Positions 9,513 to 19,080 of a DNA stretch of 64,000 nt are shown in pieces. Position numbers and translations under genes: made by a program. Under the pieces are notes generated by a model. That model was not told the DNA's origin and searched no databases. It saw only the letters and a program-made list of their open reading frames with translations. The stretch comes from Apibacter sp. B3706 (GTDB lineage Bacteria > Bacteroidota > Bacteroidia > Flavobacteriales > Weeksellaceae). The stretch covers positions 806,001 through 870,000 of the forward strand of contig NZ_CP049715.1 of the NCBI RefSeq assembly GCF_011082725.1. The letters run 5' to 3'. Position 1 is the first letter of the stretch. Each line of letters begins with the position of its first letter.

Positions 9513-10233
9513 TTTATGAAATATAACTTGTAAATATTTTAAATATATTAATAAACTTTTATAAAAAATTTAACATTTGCGCAAATATAAACATTATTTT
9601 AAAATATAAAAATGAAAATAATCTGAGAAAATATCATTAAATAAATATAAAATATATGTAATAATTAAAGATTATTTATTTGTATTTTATATCATTTGTT
9701 TATATTAATACAAGAAAAAATATTTATAAATAACTTTTTTAATTTAATTTATTTCTTAATATTTAATTCGTATGCACTTAAAATAATTATTTTTTAAATC
9801 TAAATATGTTACTATTTATAATTAGGATTAAGCTAACCATGACCTAATTAAAAATTTTTTTTAATTTAAAAAATAACATTTAATAGTATAAAATTATAAA
9901 AAAAAAATTATTATAAAAAACTTTTATAATAAATTTTTTAATTATGTGAAGTAAATTTTATTATTTTTAAATTATTATCATAAAAATTAATAAATAGGAT
10001 AATATTTAGTTAAAAATTAACACTATTATATTTAATTTAGTTGTTAATATTTTATATTAAATAGTAACTTTTTATTTAATGTATTAAATTTAATTAAAAA
10101 ATAAATCAAAATGAAATGAGTTTTATATTTTATGTTTATAGAATGATATATATTTATAAATGTGTTTATTAATATAAATATGTATATTTTTATTTTCTAT
10201 ATTTAAAATATTAAAAATTTAGTAAGGGGAATA
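9513..10233. other. Gene-free AT-rich stretch
   Basis: About 720 bp of very AT-rich sequence (long A and T runs) with stops in all frames. I see no convincing ORF, RNA or repeat beyond short low-complexity tracts. It marks the edge between conserved host genes and the mobile region. Confidence 0.6.
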
Positions 10234-10262
10234 TTGATTTTTAAAAAAAAATAGTATTTTTG
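10234..10262 (+). promoter_or_regulatory. Full Bacteroidota promoter
   Basis: TTG at 10234-10236 and TATTTTTG at 10255-10262, separated by 18 bp, match the -33/-7 consensus (TTG-N17..20-TAnnTTTG). It drives a short transcript ending at the terminator at 10517-10545. Confidence 0.75.
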
Positions 10263-10289
10263 CATAAAATTAACACTAATAAACGCCTT

Positions 10290-10400
10290 ATGAAATTTAG
10301 AAGAATTATTTCCGCTCTTAATTTAGAAAATTCCTTATTGTTTATTGCTTTAACATTATTTTATTGTTTTGCTAAAATGTTAAAAATAGCAACGTCTTAA
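10290..10400 (+). CDS. Small 36-residue hydrophobic peptide
   Basis: ATG at 10290 lies 27 bp after a full promoter. The peptide starts MKFRRIISALN and then has a hydrophobic core with LLFIALTLFYCFA, long enough for one membrane pass. It has positive N-terminal charge and a stop at 10398-10400. No family is recognised. It could be a true small membrane peptide, a type I toxin-like peptide, or a leader on a regulatory RNA; the promoter and downstream terminator are the main support that the unit is expressed. Confidence 0.45.
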   Translation: MKFRRIISALNLENSLLFIALTLFYCFAKMLKIATS

Positions 10401-10516
10401 AAACATATTTATCATTACAATATATATTATCTTGTATTTTAGTTGAATATAGATTTTAAATATATATGTGACTAATATTTTAAAGTGATTATAAAAATTT
10501 TAAGCTTAAAAAAATA

Positions 10517-10545
10517 AAGGGAATGTGTATCATATTCCTTTTTTT
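10517..10545 (+). terminator. Terminator of the small-peptide transcript
   Basis: A 10-bp stem with one bulged G (aaggGaatgtg / catattcctt) and a 3-nt loop is followed by seven T. Together with the promoter at 10234 it defines a transcript of about 270 nt. Confidence 0.65.
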
Positions 10546-11085
10546 ATGATTATTTAATTATTAAAAAGAATCAATTATTAAAAACTCACTAGTACGATTA
10601 ACTATAGTATTAATAATATCAATGGTGTAACCATTACCACTGTGTTGGAAATAGTACTAATAAAGAAAAAAATATATCCGTTGGTATAGGTGTTTATTGG
10701 AGGCTGCTTTGGCACCGACATTAAAAACGGATGAACACCAACCATAGTTGTTAGTATAAGCTATACTTATAATTTTATAAGGCTTTAAATTTATATTTAT
10801 TTATGAGAAAAAATAGATTGTTGTATTTTAAATCATGAATTTTTTGGTTACATAAATCTTTTATTGTAAATTTGTATATATTTAAATTAGACATTAGAAA
10901 TTTGACATATTAGACATAGAAAAATTAATTGAACATTCTAAATCACTCTGAATTACTCAATACAGAGTGATTTTTTATATTCTAAAGTAAATTTTTATTA
11001 TGATGTAGAATATTCAAATTCCTAATTATTATATTAAAGATAATCTTCAAAAATTTATTTAATAATAAATTAGTACAATATCTTT
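10546..11085. other. Gene-free stretch left of the island
   Basis: About 540 bp with no supported gene. A segment at ~10680-10760 has partly complementary arms (ccgttggta... and ...aacaccaacc) that might form a degraded hairpin, but no promoter or terminator pairs with it. It may contain debris of an older element next to the direct repeat. Confidence 0.4.
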
Positions 11086-11240
11086 AATACAAATTGTAAT
11101 AAACTTTTGTTACAAATTTAAAATAGTGTAACAAAAATTAGCAGAATATGGCACAGGTAAAAAAACGTAAAAAAGGGCTATAAACCGCGTAAACACAAGA
11201 AAACCCGCTATATAAGGGAGTTTATTAGCAGAGAGGATGG
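11086..11240. repeat. Island direct repeat, left copy (att-like)
   Basis: Matches 19081-19247 nearly throughout: GTTACAA/TTGTAAC inverted motifs, the block cacaggtaaaaaaacgtaaa, aagggctataaac[ct]gcgtaa, and the terminal gcagagaggatgg. The terminator hairpin present in the right copy is decayed here (aaacccgctatataagggag). The tRNA-derived core stops 9 nt earlier than in the right copy. Confidence 0.85.
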
Positions 11241-11402
11241 TCTCTTTCTAAAATATCGTAACATTGTTCTATAAGATCTTATTTTTATTTATATATTACG
11301 GTAACGGTTTGATAACACTCCTAAAAAAGAAAAACTACAATTAAACATTGATTAAACCGATGTATACTATCGTACGTTCAGTGTAGTTTTATTCAAGTTT
11401 TT

Positions 11403-11430
11403 CGCAAGTATCTAAATATAGATATTTGCG
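11403..11430 (-). terminator. Hairpin downstream of hsdM
   Basis: A 12-bp stem (cgcaagtatcta / tagatatttgcg, one wobble) with a 4-nt AATA loop lies 29 bp after the hsdM stop in the direction of transcription. The T-run on the minus strand is short, so this may be a weak terminator. Confidence 0.45.
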
Positions 11431-11458
11431 CCTTGCATTAAATTTATAACTCTTTCTA

Positions 11459-13090
11459 TTAGTTAATAGGAGGTAACCCCAGCTCTTTTAGAAATTCATT
11501 ATGTTTATCCGTATTTGTTTTTATGCTTTCGTTTATTGATATCAATTTTTTATTCACCTCTTGTAAATCAATTGGTACTTCCTCTTCTGATATATCTACA
11601 TATCTCGAAATATTTAGGTTATACCCATTTTTCTCAATTTCTTCCATCGAAACTTTACGAGAATATCGTTCTATTTCATATCGGTGCTGATATGTTTCGA
11701 CAATTTTATATATATGTTTATCTTCTAATGAATTTTGCCTTTTACCTTTTTCATAATGTTCACCGGCATTAATAAACAAAATATCATCCTCTTTTTTACA
11801 TTTTTTCAAAACCAGAATACAAACCGGAATACCTGTTGAGTAGAATAAATTGGAAGGTAAACCAATAACCGTGTCAATATTATTATCTTTTAATAGCTTA
11901 GTTCGTATTCGCTCCTCTGCTCCTCCACGAAATAAAACACCGTAAGGTAGTATAATAGCCATAGTTCCTTCTTTAGCTAAAAAGTGAAATCCGTGTAATA
12001 AAAAAGCAAAGTCAGCTGCTGATTTAGGTGCCAAGCCATGGCTTTTAAAACGAAAATCTTCTGCCAGAGTATCGTTCGGCTCCCAACGTAAACTAAAAGG
12101 TGGATTAGCTACTATGGCTTCAAATTCGATCTTTTTAGAAGGATTCATTTCGTTCAATATATCCCATTGGTTAAGCAAAGTGTCTCCGTGGAAAATTTCA
12201 AACTCGGTATCTTTCATACCATGTAGAAGCATATTCATACGTGCCAAATTGTAAGTCGTTACGTTTTTTTCCTGCCCGTATATTTTCCCTATAGTACCGC
12301 CATTTTCCCTTAATTTGGTTCTTACATTTAATAGTAACGAACCCGAACCACAGGCAAAATCCAATACTTTGTCTAATTTAGATTTTGGACCTCTTACAGG
12401 ATCTTGAGTATCTAAGATAACAATTCTGGAAAGAATGGTTGAAATTTGTTGTGGTGTATAAAACTCTCCTGCCTTTTTTCCTGAACCGGCTGCAAATTTA
12501 CCAATCAAATATTCATAAGCATCTCCAAGAGTATCGGTATCTGTAGAAAAATCAGCAATGCCTTCGGCTATTTTTGTAATTATCTTACAAAGCTTATCAT
12601 TTCTTTCTTTGGAAGTTTTTCCGAGTTTTTCCGAGTTCAAGTTGATTTCAGAAAACAAACCTTTAAATGTGGTTTCAAACGATTCGTTTTCAATGTAACG
12701 AAACCCTTTTTGGAGTGTTTCCAATAAATCATTATCTTGAGTACGAGCTAGTTCGGTAACATTACTCCATAAATATTTAGGTTTGATAACATAATGCACT
12801 TTTCTACGCATCTGCATTTCAAAATCTTCTATATCCTCTTGGTTTTTGTCATACCAGATTTTTAAAGGGGGAGGCACAATAAAATCAGCTCGATTATCTT
12901 TAGAAGGACTTTCGGGATAATCTTTTCCTAATTCCTTTTTGGCAGCTTCTTCATAGTTAAAAGACAGATACCGGAGAAAGAGAAACGAAAGCATATAATC
13001 ACGAAAGTCATCCGCATTCATGGCTCCTCGCAATTGATCTGCTATATCCCAAAGTGTATCCCCTAATTTATTTTTATCTTGTTGTGTCAT
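11459..13090 (-). CDS. hsdM: Type I restriction-modification, methyltransferase subunit HsdM
   Basis: A 543-residue N6-adenine methyltransferase subunit. Residues 1-150 form the HsdM N-terminal domain. EFYTP at 209-213 precedes the SAM motif I DFACGSG (244-250), and the catalytic motif IV is NPPF at 329-332. With two HsdM per HsdS it modifies the site recognised by HsdS, and it also forms the core of the restriction complex. It is last in the four-gene minus-strand operon, 20 bp after the PrrC-like gene. This order (M last) differs from the usual M-S-R. Confidence 0.97.
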   Translation of the reverse strand: MTQQDKNKLGDTLWDIADQLRGAMNADDFRDYMLSFLFLRYLSFNYEEAAKKELGKDYPESPSKDNRADFIVPPPLKIWYDKNQEDIEDFEMQMRRKVHYVIKPKYLWSNVTELARTQDNDLLETLQKGFRYIENESFETTFKGLFSEINLNSEKLGKTSKERNDKLCKIITKIAEGIADFSTDTDTLGDAYEYLIGKFAAGSGKKAGEFYTPQQISTILSRIVILDTQDPVRGPKSKLDKVLDFACGSGSLLLNVRTKLRENGGTIGKIYGQEKNVTTYNLARMNMLLHGMKDTEFEIFHGDTLLNQWDILNEMNPSKKIEFEAIVANPPFSLRWEPNDTLAEDFRFKSHGLAPKSAADFAFLLHGFHFLAKEGTMAIILPYGVLFRGGAEERIRTKLLKDNNIDTVIGLPSNLFYSTGIPVCILVLKKCKKEDDILFINAGEHYEKGKRQNSLEDKHIYKIVETYQHRYEIERYSRKVSMEEIEKNGYNLNISRYVDISEEEVPIDLQEVNKKLISINESIKTNTDKHNEFLKELGLPPIN

Positions 13091-13110
13091 ACTGTTTCTG
13101 TTTAAGTTTC

Positions 13111-14229
13111 TTAGTTAAATATTTCTGGAAAATGAAATTCGTACTTTTCAGTAAAACCGGTAAAAATTCTTTTGAAAAGTTCTTTGTTGTCATCTCCCAT
13201 TTCTACGGGGTCGAATATTGAATATTTACCATGGCTGAATAATTGTAATGCCCGTTCAAAAAGCACTTCATCTTCTAAACCAACAATACATTTATCAATT
13301 TTATCATAACCAAAAAAAGTTGCCGTTTTTTCTAAAATACTTCTCAAAGAATTAAAATGATAGGTATAAATTTTATTTGATTCACAGACTTTTTTTAATT
13401 CGCTCAGTATGGCTATATGATGAAAAAAAGGGGTATCATTGGTATTTTGTAAAGCATAACCATCAGCTCCTTTACAGTGTAAAAAGTAGCGTTTATTCTT
13501 TAGTTTTTTTCTACCTAATTCATTCCAAAGAACATTAAAAAACAAGCCATGATGAGTTGATATTACCGTTTTAATCATGTTACCTTCCGTGGTAATTAAA
13601 TTACATAAATCACAAGCAACCGCAATAGCATTATTTTCATCAAGGGAGGATATGGGATCATCAATATAAATATACTTCACCCAACTGTATGCAGGGTCTT
13701 TATCAATAGCTAACTGACAAATGGCAAGAAAAAAACACCATATAAATAAGGTTTCTTCCCCTCTTGAGATTTTAATATTCTCTACAGTTTGTTCATTTCC
13801 GTCAACAATCATGCTTCGTGAAAAAGCTACGGTGGAGGTATCATAATCGATGCCGAACTTTAAATCTACATAATTATTAAAAAATGATTCAATTTTGACA
13901 TCCAAATCCAACTCATGTAATCCGTCAAAAAATACAGAGTCAGGATTTAATTTAAGTACTCGGTTGGTATCATTTTCAAGGTCATTATTCCAGAAGAATA
14001 AATCTTCAGTAAACGCATTGAAATATAAAGTATCCCGACTGGTTACATTACCATCAACATCAACCTTTTTTCCGGCCTGTTTAAATTCCATGGAAAGCCG
14101 TGTTTTACCACTACCATTATGAGCAAATAATAATACCAAATTTTTCATTTTACGATTATCTCCTATTAAGTCTTTTCGGAGATGTTGGGCTACTTCTGCA
14201 AGGTCTGTAAAAATAGTTATTTCACTCAT
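13111..14229 (-). CDS. PrrC-like anticodon nuclease with ABC-type ATPase domain
   Basis: A 372-residue protein. The ABC/AAA_13 ATPase has Walker A AHNGSGKT (36-43), signature SRGEE (155-159), Walker B IYIDDP with D-loop SSLDEN (187-199) and H-loop STHH (224-227). The C-terminal 110 residues contain R296-x3-E300 (SLRSILEK) and H333 (LFSHGK). I recall the EcoPrrC catalytic triad as Arg-x3-Glu followed ~32 residues later by His, so spacing and order match. In E. coli PrrC is held inactive by the type Ic enzyme EcoprrI and cuts tRNA-Lys when a phage disables restriction. Encoding between hsdS and hsdM, 3 bp from hsdS, fits this guard role. The tRNA target here is unknown. Confidence 0.82.
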   Translation of the reverse strand: MSEITIFTDLAEVAQHLRKDLIGDNRKMKNLVLLFAHNGSGKTRLSMEFKQAGKKVDVDGNVTSRDTLYFNAFTEDLFFWNNDLENDTNRVLKLNPDSVFFDGLHELDLDVKIESFFNNYVDLKFGIDYDTSTVAFSRSMIVDGNEQTVENIKISRGEETLFIWCFFLAICQLAIDKDPAYSWVKYIYIDDPISSLDENNAIAVACDLCNLITTEGNMIKTVISTHHGLFFNVLWNELGRKKLKNKRYFLHCKGADGYALQNTNDTPFFHHIAILSELKKVCESNKIYTYHFNSLRSILEKTATFFGYDKIDKCIVGLEDEVLFERALQLFSHGKYSIFDPVEMGDDNKELFKRIFTGFTEKYEFHFPEIFN

Positions 14230-14232
14230 ATT

Positions 14233-15528
14233 TTAGTCGTTTATTTTAGGAAACAATCTCTGCATCAACCCTTTTTTATGCAGTTTTAATTGTTTTATCT
14301 TCTCTGTTTTAGATGTGATTAGAGCATCTAAAAATGAAAGACAAGAAGCGATTTTTTGTTGTTCTTCTAATTTTGGAGGCATAAAAACTTTGACTTGTCT
14401 TAAATCAGTTTTATTAATCTTAGGATGACCGCTTCCTGAAATTACAGATGAAATATTTGCAACGCCAATATCACTTGTTAGGTATTGATAAATAAATTGA
14501 TTATCTATATCAGATTTAAATTTTATCATTATCATATTAGGAGCTAATGTAGCTGGCTTTTCAATAAATGGCATCTGCCAAACTTCACCAACGTTTGCTC
14601 CTATATTTGCCATTAAAAGTTCACCGCCAAAGAGCGATGATTTATTTAAGAATAAATATGTGTTCTTATCTACATATTTTTGATTTGAATGCCCTAATCC
14701 AGCTCTTAAATCGGTCAATCTAACATAAAAAGCATAGTCTTCTGAATCTAAAACATTCAAATTTTTTCTAAGAGATTGAAAACTTCCATTTGCTACATAA
14801 TCAGTTAAAATTGTTTTTATCTTATCTATAGGTTTCTCTACCCACTCTCCATCTTTCTCAAATTCCTTAAACCTATATTTAGGTACTTTTTCCCCTTCTT
14901 GAGGAAAAAGCTTTTGCATTAATCCTTTTTTGTGGTCTTTAAGCAGATCCAGCTTTTGGCCTTGAGCTGCTATCATCTCATCTAAAGAGGATAGGCAGGA
15001 AGCTATTTTTTGTTGTTCGCTGGGTAAAGGATATAAAATCGGAATATTCATAAAAACAGAATCTGTTATGCTCATTCTGTCAAATCTGGCACCAGTATTT
15101 GAAGCTTTTCTTATTGCGCTATACCAATGAATTGTTTTGAAATAGTACTCATAAAAATCGTTATTTTTATTTGTAAATCTAAAAACAGTATAAAGTGGAG
15201 ACAGTACCCCTCTTTTCTTTGTTTTGTTTTTAGATATTGGACCTACTGGAGCAATATTCGAAATACGAGGGTTATAGACATAGTCGCCATCTTCTACTAT
15301 ATAATAATTCTCTAAATTATTTTTATTTGCAATATCTTTATCAAAATAGTCCCTTTGGTCTACGATACCATCAATAGCGGAATTAGTAAAAACATTATTT
15401 ATTAATCCATCTTTATTTTTTTTGACTATTTTTTTTGCGAGTTTCCCAAGTATTTTCTCCTCCCATTCACCTTCATCCACAAACTCAGGAAAACGCAATT
15501 CAGGTGTTAATTTAGTCTTTTTACTCAT
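14233..15528 (-). CDS. hsdS: Type I restriction-modification, specificity subunit HsdS
   Basis: A 431-residue protein with two target-recognition domains (about residues 15-165 and 225-390). Each is followed by a conserved coiled-coil dimer region: QQKIASCLSSLDEMIAAQ..KLDLLKDHKKGLMQKLFPQ and EQQKIASCLSFLDALI...QLKLHKKGLMQRLFP. The two halves recognise the two parts of a bipartite DNA site. Its start overlaps the hsdR stop by 8 nt. The recognition sequence cannot be read from the protein. Confidence 0.96.
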   Translation of the reverse strand: MSKKTKLTPELRFPEFVDEGEWEEKILGKLAKKIVKKNKDGLINNVFTNSAIDGIVDQRDYFDKDIANKNNLENYYIVEDGDYVYNPRISNIAPVGPISKNKTKKRGVLSPLYTVFRFTNKNNDFYEYYFKTIHWYSAIRKASNTGARFDRMSITDSVFMNIPILYPLPSEQQKIASCLSSLDEMIAAQGQKLDLLKDHKKGLMQKLFPQEGEKVPKYRFKEFEKDGEWVEKPIDKIKTILTDYVANGSFQSLRKNLNVLDSEDYAFYVRLTDLRAGLGHSNQKYVDKNTYLFLNKSSLFGGELLMANIGANVGEVWQMPFIEKPATLAPNMIMIKFKSDIDNQFIYQYLTSDIGVANISSVISGSGHPKINKTDLRQVKVFMPPKLEEQQKIASCLSFLDALITSKTEKIKQLKLHKKGLMQRLFPKIND

Positions 15529-18500
15529 AAGCTGTTAATCCTGATATTTCACGTCCTTGGGCTAATTTATTTAATTGGGGTACTAGGTCTTCCATCAATG
15601 CTAATTCTTTAACCCTGCGTTCTTTCCAGCCTAAGTTTAAGGGTTCTAATAAATCCGTAAGCTTTTCCCCGTCAAAAATCATCCGGCTCATGATCTCTTC
15701 TACAAAAGCTTTCAGGTCTGCTGTTTCTAATCCGTACTTGTGAGCTATGGCAGCCAGTTCTTTGTTGTATTTTTGAACTTTAAATGTATTGTACCCTTGA
15801 TAAAGCGCCTTTACATCCTGTCCGCTGTTCCAATCCAAACTGTTGATATATTCGGTTAAATCTTCTTCTTCTTCCATTAAATTGGAATTGGATTTCAGCA
15901 AACTAATTACTTGTTCTTTAGTCATCTTATGCTTAGAAGGTTTCTTTTGCGTATTGTCTGCAATCAGTTTTATGATATAATCATAATCTATATCTGCAGA
16001 GGCAAACAATACAAATTCAAAATCCAGTTGTTGAATTTCGGGCGGTACTTCATCGCCTCCTTTTTGCTGGATTTCTCTTAGTCGCTTCGCTGTTTCCAAA
16101 TACGAACTTCTAAATTCTTGTAAAGTTTCGTAAGGTAAAATGGTTTCGATGGTAGTTTTTTGATCTTCATCCAAGTCTGTATATTGATCAAGTTGGGTTT
16201 TAAGCCGTTGTACCTCTTTAAAGTTTTTCACAAAGGTAATCCTTGCAGCATCTCCTCTCAATCCGTATACTTCTTGCGGTTCATTAACAAGGTTTTGTTG
16301 TTGCATAAAATCTCCCAATTTATCTACGGCTTCTTTATATTTTTCAATAATTACCGGAGCAGGATCAACCAGCCAAATTTTTCTGGACTGTCCACTGTCT
16401 TCTCCCGAAAAAAGAGCGATAGCTTGATTTACGGCATCCTGCTGCGAACGGAAATCTAAGATATTGCCGTAAGGCTTGGAGTCATTGAGTACCCGATTGG
16501 TTCGTGAAAATGCCTGAATCAGTCCGTGATATTTCAGGTTTTTGTCTACGTACAAAGTATTCAGGTATTTGCTGTCAAAACCTGTAAGCAACATATCCAC
16601 TACTATGGTAATATCAATTTTATTTTTATGTGGATAATCTTTATTACTATATTTTTGATCTTTAATGCGTTTTTGTACGTCCTGATAGTATAAATCAAAC
16701 TCATGGATGCTATGATTCGTACCGTATTGTATATTGTAATCGGTAATAATTTCCGTTAAAGCTCTTTTCTTTTCTTCAGGGTTTTGTGTATTGTCTTCTC
16801 TTTCCTGAATTAAATCTTCCTGAAGTTGCTTAATATCTGCTGCATTCTTTTGGCTTTGACGGTCTCCATCCTTAGCAATTAACTGTGCGGGTGGTGAAAA
16901 TACACAAGCAATATTCAACGGCAGATAATCAGGATTTTCGCTTTGTTTCTTTTTCTGAACTTCTTTGAATAACTGATAGTATTCAATAGCATTGTTGATA
17001 GAAGCAGTAGCCAAAATAGCATTAAATTTTCTGTTGTTGGTTGCTCCATTATGCTTCTCCAAAATGGACTCCACAACAGCCTTTCGTTTAACCGTTTCTC
17101 CCTGATTTATTTTAGTAGAATTTTTGCCCTTAAAAAAATCTATGTGAAAACGCAATACATTTCTATCATCAATAGCATTAGTAATGGTATATTTATGTAA
17201 CTTGTGTTCAAATATATCTTCCGTCACTTTGTATGTTGCTTCTTCACCCTCTCTTATAACATAAGTCGCATTATCTTCAAAAATGGGTGTACCTGTAAAA
17301 CCAAATAGCTGTGCATTGGGAAAAAACGCTTTTATCGCTGTATTATAATTTCCAAATTGAGAACGATGGCATTCGTCAAAAATGAAAACCATACGTTTAT
17401 CTTTCAAAGGTTCTAACCTCTTTTTATAAATTTCTTTACCGTTTTTTTCCTTTGCTTTGTTATGCTTACTATCTTCCTCGGCTAAAGCCAAACCCAATTT
17501 TTGGATGGTAGTAACAATTACTTTGTCTGCATAGTCGGTAGAAAGCAAACGCCTTACCAATGTTTCTGTATTGGTATTTTCTTCTACACTCCCTTCCTGA
17601 AATCTATTGAATTCCTCACGGGTTTGTCTATCGAGGTCTTTCCGGTCAACTACAAATAAACATTTTTCAATATCATGCATATCTTTCATTAAAGTAGAAG
17701 CTTTGAAAGAAGTTAGGGTTTTACCACTTCCTGTGGTATGCCAAATATAACCGTTTCCTAAGTTTTGTTTAATAGATTTAATAATAGCCTCTACTGCATA
17801 AATCTGATACGGACGCATCACAAGCAATTTTTGTTCGCTTTCCACCAGTACCATATATTTACTAATCATTTCTCCAAGTGTGCATTTTTTGAGGAATTTA
17901 TCTGCAAAATCATAAAGATTATTAATCTTGTTATTATTGATGTCAGCCAATTCATAAACCGGAAGAAATTGTTCATCTGCATTAAATGCAAAATGCTCAT
18001 TTTTATTATTCGCAAAGTATAAGGTTCTGCTTCCATTACTCACTATAAATAACTGCATAAAGCAAAGCAGAGAGTTTCCGTAACCATTGCCCGGTTCGTT
18101 TCTATAATCCACTATTTGCTGCATGGCTTTTCGCGGCGATATATCATACTTCTTTAATTCAATCTGCACCACAGGCAAACCATTGATTAAAAGAATAACA
18201 TCATAACGTTGATTACTATTTTCTGTATTAATGCGTAATTGATGTATAACTTCATAATTATTTTTACACCAATCTTTGATGTTTACTAAAGTATAGTGTA
18301 GAGGAGTTCCATCTTCACGCTGAAAGTATTGTTTTTCACGCAACATTTTGGATGTAGTAAATACATCGGAATTAATTATTTCTTCCCGAAGTCGAGAAAA
18401 CTCATTATCTGAAAGATGAACACGGTTAAGCTCTTCAAATTTGGCTTTAAAGTTTTCCTCAAGCGTTTTTCTATCAACAATATCCGGGCGATAATTATAT

Positions 18501-18556
18501 TTTAAATTTGAAAGTTGTTTAATTAATTTTTTCTCTATTTCTATTTCTTTAATCAT
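15521..18556 (-). CDS. hsdR: Type I restriction endonuclease subunit HsdR
   Basis: A 1011-residue translocase-nuclease. The N-terminal PD-(D/E)XK nuclease has D119, E133 and K135 (QIELKK). The SF2 motor has Walker A HTTGSGKT (273-280), DECH (394-397) and TGTP (421-424), with motif VI near ...FSRTNRVLN. The C-terminal helical part binds the HsdM/S core. Size and nuclease spacing resemble the type IC family (EcoR124I), the family that hosts PrrC. It is first in the minus-strand operon hsdR-hsdS-prrC-like-hsdM. Confidence 0.96.
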   Translation of the reverse strand: MIKEIEIEKKLIKQLSNLKYNYRPDIVDRKTLEENFKAKFEELNRVHLSDNEFSRLREEIINSDVFTTSKMLREKQYFQREDGTPLHYTLVNIKDWCKNNYEVIHQLRINTENSNQRYDVILLINGLPVVQIELKKYDISPRKAMQQIVDYRNEPGNGYGNSLLCFMQLFIVSNGSRTLYFANNKNEHFAFNADEQFLPVYELADINNNKINNLYDFADKFLKKCTLGEMISKYMVLVESEQKLLVMRPYQIYAVEAIIKSIKQNLGNGYIWHTTGSGKTLTSFKASTLMKDMHDIEKCLFVVDRKDLDRQTREEFNRFQEGSVEENTNTETLVRRLLSTDYADKVIVTTIQKLGLALAEEDSKHNKAKEKNGKEIYKKRLEPLKDKRMVFIFDECHRSQFGNYNTAIKAFFPNAQLFGFTGTPIFEDNATYVIREGEEATYKVTEDIFEHKLHKYTITNAIDDRNVLRFHIDFFKGKNSTKINQGETVKRKAVVESILEKHNGATNNRKFNAILATASINNAIEYYQLFKEVQKKKQSENPDYLPLNIACVFSPPAQLIAKDGDRQSQKNAADIKQLQEDLIQEREDNTQNPEEKKRALTEIITDYNIQYGTNHSIHEFDLYYQDVQKRIKDQKYSNKDYPHKNKIDITIVVDMLLTGFDSKYLNTLYVDKNLKYHGLIQAFSRTNRVLNDSKPYGNILDFRSQQDAVNQAIALFSGEDSGQSRKIWLVDPAPVIIEKYKEAVDKLGDFMQQQNLVNEPQEVYGLRGDAARITFVKNFKEVQRLKTQLDQYTDLDEDQKTTIETILPYETLQEFRSSYLETAKRLREIQQKGGDEVPPEIQQLDFEFVLFASADIDYDYIIKLIADNTQKKPSKHKMTKEQVISLLKSNSNLMEEEEDLTEYINSLDWNSGQDVKALYQGYNTFKVQKYNKELAAIAHKYGLETADLKAFVEEIMSRMIFDGEKLTDLLEPLNLGWKERRVKELALMEDLVPQLNKLAQGREISGLTAYE

Positions 18557-18660
18557 ATATAAATGTATATGCCAAAATGATATATTTTATTCCCTGTTCT
18601 GTTAATCAGAGATGGTTAATAATTTATCTGTTCTGTTACTAGTTAATTAGATAAAGAGTA

Positions 18661-18668
18661 CAAATATA
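18661..18668 (-). promoter_or_regulatory. -7 promoter element upstream of hsdR
   Basis: On the minus strand the sequence reads TATATTTG, matching TAnnTTTG, about 105 bp before the hsdR ATG. A TTG at -33 is not evident. It is the best candidate for the hsd operon promoter. Confidence 0.4.
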
Positions 18669-18840
18669 CATAAAAAGCAACGCTTATTGGTGATTATAAA
18701 TCATATATATACTATTCTAATGTTATCTCATCCAAGCCCTTAAGAAAATTCAATTTTTTTCATCCCGAATGGGTATTTTAAAAATCTATTTTTATGTTAA
18801 TTATGGGAAAAATAGTAAAATATAAGTTTAAAAATTTGAA

Positions 18841-19080
18841 TTACCGAAATAATGGGATCTTATGAGCCTTAGCGGTTATAGCAGATGCATTAGGATGGTT
18901 TTTGCAGGTAAATCCGTTTTTGGGTGTAAATTCAGAAGATTTTAATTTGATCCCCGTTGGTATTAATATTCGTTTCGTAGATTTATCTTGTCTAACTTCA
19001 ATATGCAAAGGCGCTACCGTTTTACCCTTTGCTATTTCATTTCGCCTATCAAAAACAAATCGTATACTTAAATTGTCAAT
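18841..19080 (-). pseudogene. Tyrosine integrase N-terminal fragment
   Basis: An 80-codon open frame on the minus strand, not preceded by a good start, encodes the arm-type DNA-binding domain of Bacteroidota phage/island integrases. It contains LSIRFVFDRRNEIAKGKT, LHIEVRQDKSTKRILIPTGIKL and KNGFTCKNHPNASAITAKAH. It then stops, with the core-binding and catalytic domains absent. It reads away from the tRNA fragment, as an integrase beside an att site usually does. The loss of the catalytic part explains why the island cannot move by itself. Confidence 0.8.

Noticed and set aside
10680-10760. Structured RNA left of the island
   Set aside because: The complementary arms are interrupted and there is no promoter or terminator in the right place; it looks like chance or debris.
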